Below, one piece after another: positions 6,401 to 8,190 of a stretch of DNA of 8,190 nucleotides (its first letter is position 1; every line of letters begins with the position of its first letter). The position numbers and the translations under genes are program-made. The DNA is from an uncultured Paracoccus sp. (lineage in GTDB: Bacteria > Pseudomonadota > Alphaproteobacteria > Rhodobacterales > Rhodobacteraceae), in the NCBI RefSeq assembly GCF_946221145.1, contig NZ_CAMIOH010000142.1:1-8190 (forward strand), read 5' to 3'. Under the pieces are notes generated by a model. It was not told the origin of the DNA. It made no database searches and saw only the letters and a list, made by a program, of their open reading frames with translations.

Positions 6401-8075
6401 GACCGATGGCGGCAACGAAATCCTGGTCTATCAGGGCAATCCCGGGGCCGACTGGACCAATTACGTCTTCGACATGGTGGTCGAACCCGCCGATAACGAC
6501 ACGCTGGGCGCGGTGTTCTATTGGCAGGACGAAGACAACCACTATGAACTGGCCATCAACCAGCAGACCTTCACCCGCCAGCTTGTCCGGGTGCAGAACG
6601 GCGAGCGCACCGTGCTGGCCGAGGAAAACGGCGCCTATCGCCATTTCGCGCCGCAGGATCTGCGCATCGCGGTGGGCGCGACCGGCATCATCGTCACGCT
6701 GGACGATGACCTGCTGTTCGGCGGCCCGGTCGTGGATGCCGATCCGCTGTCGGGCGGCACCGTCGGCGTGCTCAGCCGCCAGATGAGCCGTCTGTCCTTC
6801 GACGAGGTGTCGGTCAACGGCCAGGTGCTTTCGGCCCGCGCCCTGGGCCAGACCACCGCCATCGACCTTGACGGCGACGGGCGCGAAGGCATCGCCGTCA
6901 CCGCCGCCGCCACCATCAGCCCCTCGGCCATCGCCAGCTATGACTGGCTGATCGGCGGCAAGGTCGTGGCGACCGGGCGCGATGCGGTCATCGCCGCCGG
7001 TCTGGACGACACGCAGGTCACGCTGCGGGTGACGGATGTGGACGGCAAGGTGTCCCGGGACCGGATCGACATCGCCGTGACCGGCCGCGACAAGCTGCTG
7101 TTTGCGGATGATTTCCGGGGCGGATCGCTGGATCGTTACACGATCGTGGACAATGGCGACAACGGCCCCTCGGACTGGCGGATCGTGGACGGCGCGCTGA
7201 CCCAGACCAGCAATATCGGTTCGGGGCAGCAGGGGCCGGGCTGGGACGCCTGGTCGCTGGGCGGCGAAGGCGCCTATATCCTGCGCGACGGCACCTATGC
7301 GCTGATCAAGGGCGGCGCCGACTGGACCGATTACGCGGTCGAGGTGGACGTGACGCCCACGGATGATGACGGGCTGGGGGTGATGGTCCGCTATGTCGAT
7401 GACCAGAATTATTACAAGGTCGAACTGGACGATCAGGCCGGGCTTGCCCAGATCATCCGGGTCGAGGACGGGTATGAAACCGTTCTGGCGCGCGGCTGGC
7501 ACAATTATGCCCAGGGCGACACCTTCCGCCTGCGCGTCGAGGCCGAGGGTGACCGCCTGTCGGTCAGCGTGGACGGGGCCGAGGTCTTCGGGTCGCTGGT
7601 CACCGACACCACCTTCGCCAAGGGGGGCGTGGCGCTCTATAGCTATGCCAGCACCGGGCTGGGCTTCGACGATCTGGCGGTGATCGGGCTGGACGGCACG
7701 CCCTCGCTGAACGTGGTGATGGGCACGGCGGGCCGCGACCGGCTGGTGGGCACCGATGGCGCCGACAAGCTGATCGGGGCGGGCGGCACCATGGACATGC
7801 TGACCGGCGGGGCCGGGGCCGATGTCTTCCATTTCGGCTTCGAGGCGCTTGACGGTGCGCGCGCCCGCAGCACGATCACGGATTACGAGGTCGGCGTGGA
7901 CCGCATCTCGCTGGCGGCGGGCGTCACGGTCGCCGAGGTGAAGCAGGCGGGGGCCACGGTCGTCGCCTATCTGGACGATCCCCATGGCATGGACGACGCG
8001 ATCTATATCCGCGGCGCCGGTGTCACCGCCGCCACGATCGTCTTCGTCACCGATGATCTGCTGGTGGGCGCGTAA
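3411..8075 (+). CDS. Large multidomain calcineurin-like metallophosphoesterase, probably type I-secreted
   Basis: This ~1554-residue acidic protein has a calcineurin-like metallophosphoesterase domain that should hydrolyse phosphomono- or diesters with a two-metal centre. Order of parts: Ig/cadherin-like domain (about 10-80, with Ca-loop-like DADGN at 64-68); phosphoesterase (about 84-385); PKD-like (about 400-495); jelly-roll-like module ending in WWWAIDDVEL (about 499-630); a module with AIADPDEWDD (about 638-760); LamG-like (about 768-929); DUF1080-like copy 1 (to 1135); PKD-like 2 with DLDGDGREG (1152-1160); DUF1080-like copy 2 (about 1226-1425); RTX nonapeptides (1438-1473) and a type I-secretion C-terminus. 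Active-site motifs: PDTQ (D91, Q93), GDVTD (D131), GNHD (N163, H164), H251 in THSW, and GHN (H309). There is no N-terminal signal peptide. The substrate is unknown. The family call is firm; outer-module names are by fold-like pattern. Confidence 0.85.
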   Translation: MMMDFLLRQGAASSFDLSDLYPGATGFAITTSDGANATAAIADGVLTVTPGALGHADLVLSFTDADGNSVTDSFRAIVAGENAYSIIAVPDTQSYTSTGDPEIRAMFAGMIQNIAAHKDALNIAHVLQVGDVTDNNYDAQWQIAQDAWSHMDGVIGYTLAVGNHDMGDGGHAQDFTSKIDGYFTPEQLGTDGTYDGYDTPSLRNSYNTFTSPDGQDWLILSLELGAPDDVLRWAGEVIEGHLDHRVIINTHSWNGGDKRVDPTTEPLTGENGAWGYGIRNDPRNVNDGEDMYRELASKYPNISFTFGGHNFLDGAETVVSQTAGGNSLYQVFVNYQNGISGEITGAGDPSLGGRGGNGAFRIVVVDPDNDRITTHTKFTALDKFFERVDHQETFENAGIGAPEAMAIAKAGADLVVTADAGGRAELVLDASGTILPEDGRPLSYAWYDAQGTLLAQGDTPALSVNLGQGTNRLVLEVRDDQGHVSRDDRTVIVEGPRSLLTETFDDGIAQDWTTPAALRAPFTIGSDTGFGKPSVSGGETLALNLSFDSSFRPYDKMVGDVMVSYDGGATWSVLKSFTTANSGGNSSLAHVNERVSIDFFAPDSAESVMVGFRASQADNDWWWAIDDVELSIETPEGRKTLLSESFDGLAGKLQPAVDEAIPAGTPGWTHEAPEGWARENAAEMPAGTTEWSGWSFATPQFWTSADQQQRDHFTLGDGVIAIADPDEWDDFNGGAAGQADSFDSRLKTPAIDLRPHGGGQTAAQPASVVRIDALAPHQGILVKPDATGAITEYTLVLDILADRPAKNWAGLLQTDVTNTTDADVYLQGDGGIGISSVYDGSFAFGQWNRVTISVSVEDGAHVMRKYIDGTLVGTQTVDGNVANGSRWTIDADKGFLLFADRDNYTSEMFVNAVAFTPERLSDARIAAMGKVDADGPLAGSDIKGAFQLNFDGALDQQDFGQASIGTLGAADSLGSFLVKGSVFGNPNGKGEGALYAQTDGGNEILVYQGNPGADWTNYVFDMVVEPADNDTLGAVFYWQDEDNHYELAINQQTFTRQLVRVQNGERTVLAEENGAYRHFAPQDLRIAVGATGIIVTLDDDLLFGGPVVDADPLSGGTVGVLSRQMSRLSFDEVSVNGQVLSARALGQTTAIDLDGDGREGIAVTAAATISPSAIASYDWLIGGKVVATGRDAVIAAGLDDTQVTLRVTDVDGKVSRDRIDIAVTGRDKLLFADDFRGGSLDRYTIVDNGDNGPSDWRIVDGALTQTSNIGSGQQGPGWDAWSLGGEGAYILRDGTYALIKGGADWTDYAVEVDVTPTDDDGLGVMVRYVDDQNYYKVELDDQAGLAQIIRVEDGYETVLARGWHNYAQGDTFRLRVEAEGDRLSVSVDGAEVFGSLVTDTTFAKGGVALYSYASTGLGFDDLAVIGLDGTPSLNVVMGTAGRDRLVGTDGADKLIGAGGTMDMLTGGAGADVFHFGFEALDGARARSTITDYEVGVDRISLAAGVTVAEVKQAGATVVAYLDDPHGMDDAIYIRGAGVTAATIVFVTDDLLVGA
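6450..6815 (+). repeat. Internal protein repeat, copy 1 (DUF1080-like beta-sandwich)
   Basis: Residues 1014-1135 start DWTNY and end FDEVSV. They align without gaps to copy 2 over the first 57 positions, with 22 identities counted by eye. They share the pattern W-T-x-Y ... D-x-LG ... D-x-x-N-x-Y ... R-V-x-x-G-x-x-TVLA. This pattern resembles 3-keto-disaccharide hydrolase (DUF1080)/LamG-type concanavalin-like sandwiches, which often act as carbohydrate-binding modules. At the DNA level only short stretches match, e.g. 18 of 19 bases at 6447-6465 and 7317-7335, so the duplication is old or both copies were acquired as related modules. Confidence 0.75.
7320..7682 (+). repeat. Internal protein repeat, copy 2 (DUF1080-like beta-sandwich)
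   Basis: Residues 1304-1424, from DWTDY to FDDLAV, lie 290 residues after copy 1 and have nearly the same length. Copy 2 is closer to the typical family pattern, with VRYVDDQNYYKVELD in the central strands. It is preceded by a FADDFRGG strand start, as copy 1 is by LNFDGAL, so the full repeated unit probably begins about 70-80 residues earlier in each case. A PKD-like domain separates the units, giving a PKD plus sandwich rhythm. Confidence 0.75.
7722..7829 (+). repeat. RTX-type calcium-binding nonapeptides in the phosphoesterase C-terminus
   Basis: Four consecutive nine-residue units can be read: GTAGRDRLV, GTDGADKLI, GAGGTMDML and TGGAGADVF. Three fit the GGxGxDxLx pattern reasonably and the third is degenerate. 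The FHF that follows, and then STITDYEVGVDRISL, match the usual end of serralysin-type and other type I secretion substrates: few repeats, an aromatic block, then an I-x-D-[FY]-x-x-G-x-D motif. In such proteins calcium binding outside the cell triggers folding after unfolded export through an ABC/membrane-fusion/TolC channel. Confidence 0.8.
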
Positions 8076-8081
8076 GCGCCC
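8066..8081 (+). other. GC stem-loop spanning the phosphoesterase stop codon
   Basis: GGGCGC (8066-8071) and GCGCCC (8076-8081) form a perfect 6-bp stem closed by GTAA, a GNRA-type tetraloop that includes the TAA stop (8073-8075). No T-run follows, so termination here would be weak. The next gene starts only 35 nt after the stop, so the hairpin may instead mark an mRNA processing or stability point within an operon. Confidence 0.45.
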
Positions 8082-8110
8082 CCGCCTTCCGACAGCAAAG
8101 GTTGAAACCC

Positions 8111-8190
8111 ATGTTCAAGCCTGTCTTCGCGGCCCTTCTGGCCCTGCTGCCGATGGGGGCGATGGCCGCCCCCGTCGCCTCGCCCGTTCT
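8111..8190 (+). CDS. Start of an exported protein, truncated by the window edge
   Basis: An ATG at 8111 follows AAAGG (8097-8101) at 9-base spacing. The visible 26 residues read as a signal peptide: MFK, a hydrophobic FAALLALLP core, and GAMA as a likely cleavage site before APVASPV. The protein is therefore probably periplasmic, outer membrane or secreted by Sec. It starts 35 nt after the phosphoesterase stop on the same strand and could be co-transcribed with it. Nothing past the signal peptide is visible, so no family can be assigned. Confidence 0.7.
   Translation, partial: MFKPVFAALLALLPMGAMAAPVASPV

Noticed and set aside
5124..7985. Very long open frame (953 codons) on the minus strand opposite the phosphoesterase gene
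   Set aside because: It is a codon-bias shadow. The translation is rich in His/Gly/Ala/Asp without recognisable domains, no ribosome-binding site was found, and the + strand frame has clear domains throughout.

Overview
The window is GC-rich with strong G/C third-position bias. All genes lie on the + strand. A tripartite tricarboxylate transporter operon of this type, next to a large type I-secreted RTX-like protein, suggests an alphaproteobacterium, most likely Rhodobacteraceae (Paracoccus-like). That placement is inferred from style and family content, not from a marker gene.

Left half (1-3100): a complete TTT (TctCBA) solute uptake operon in the order tctC, tctB, tctA. TctC is an exported periplasmic binding protein, TctB the small membrane subunit and TctA the large permease. 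tctB and tctA are nearly contiguous, and the tctA Shine-Dalgarno overlaps the tctB stop. A 109-nt gap containing a stem-loop separates tctC from tctB. The substrate cannot be read from sequence; the family takes up carboxylates and related small organic anions. Only 29 bases precede tctC, so its promoter lies outside the window.

Middle (3101-3410): about 310 bases with no convincing gene. It begins with weak hairpins after tctA, then has an AT-rich block with a perfect palindrome (3264-3278), which is the best promoter/operator candidate. It ends in a probable 5' UTR with two adjacent short dyads just before the next start.

Right half (3411-8075): one gene for a ~1554-residue multidomain protein. 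It has an N-terminal Ig-like domain, a calcineurin-like metallophosphoesterase domain with a variant metal-site signature, and two PKD-like domains. It also has a jelly-roll-like module, a LamG-like module, two copies of a ~120-residue DUF1080-like beta-sandwich, and a C-terminal RTX/type I secretion region. It lacks an N-terminal signal peptide, so export by a type I ABC system encoded elsewhere is expected. It is probably an extracellular phosphoesterase that binds polymers or surfaces. After a GC hairpin over its stop codon, another exported protein begins at 8111 and runs off the window.

The transporter operon and the phosphoesterase gene look like separate transcription units, with no clear functional link beyond nutrient acquisition. 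The most unusual object is the phosphoesterase: its module architecture, the altered first and last metal-binding motifs, and the internal duplication.
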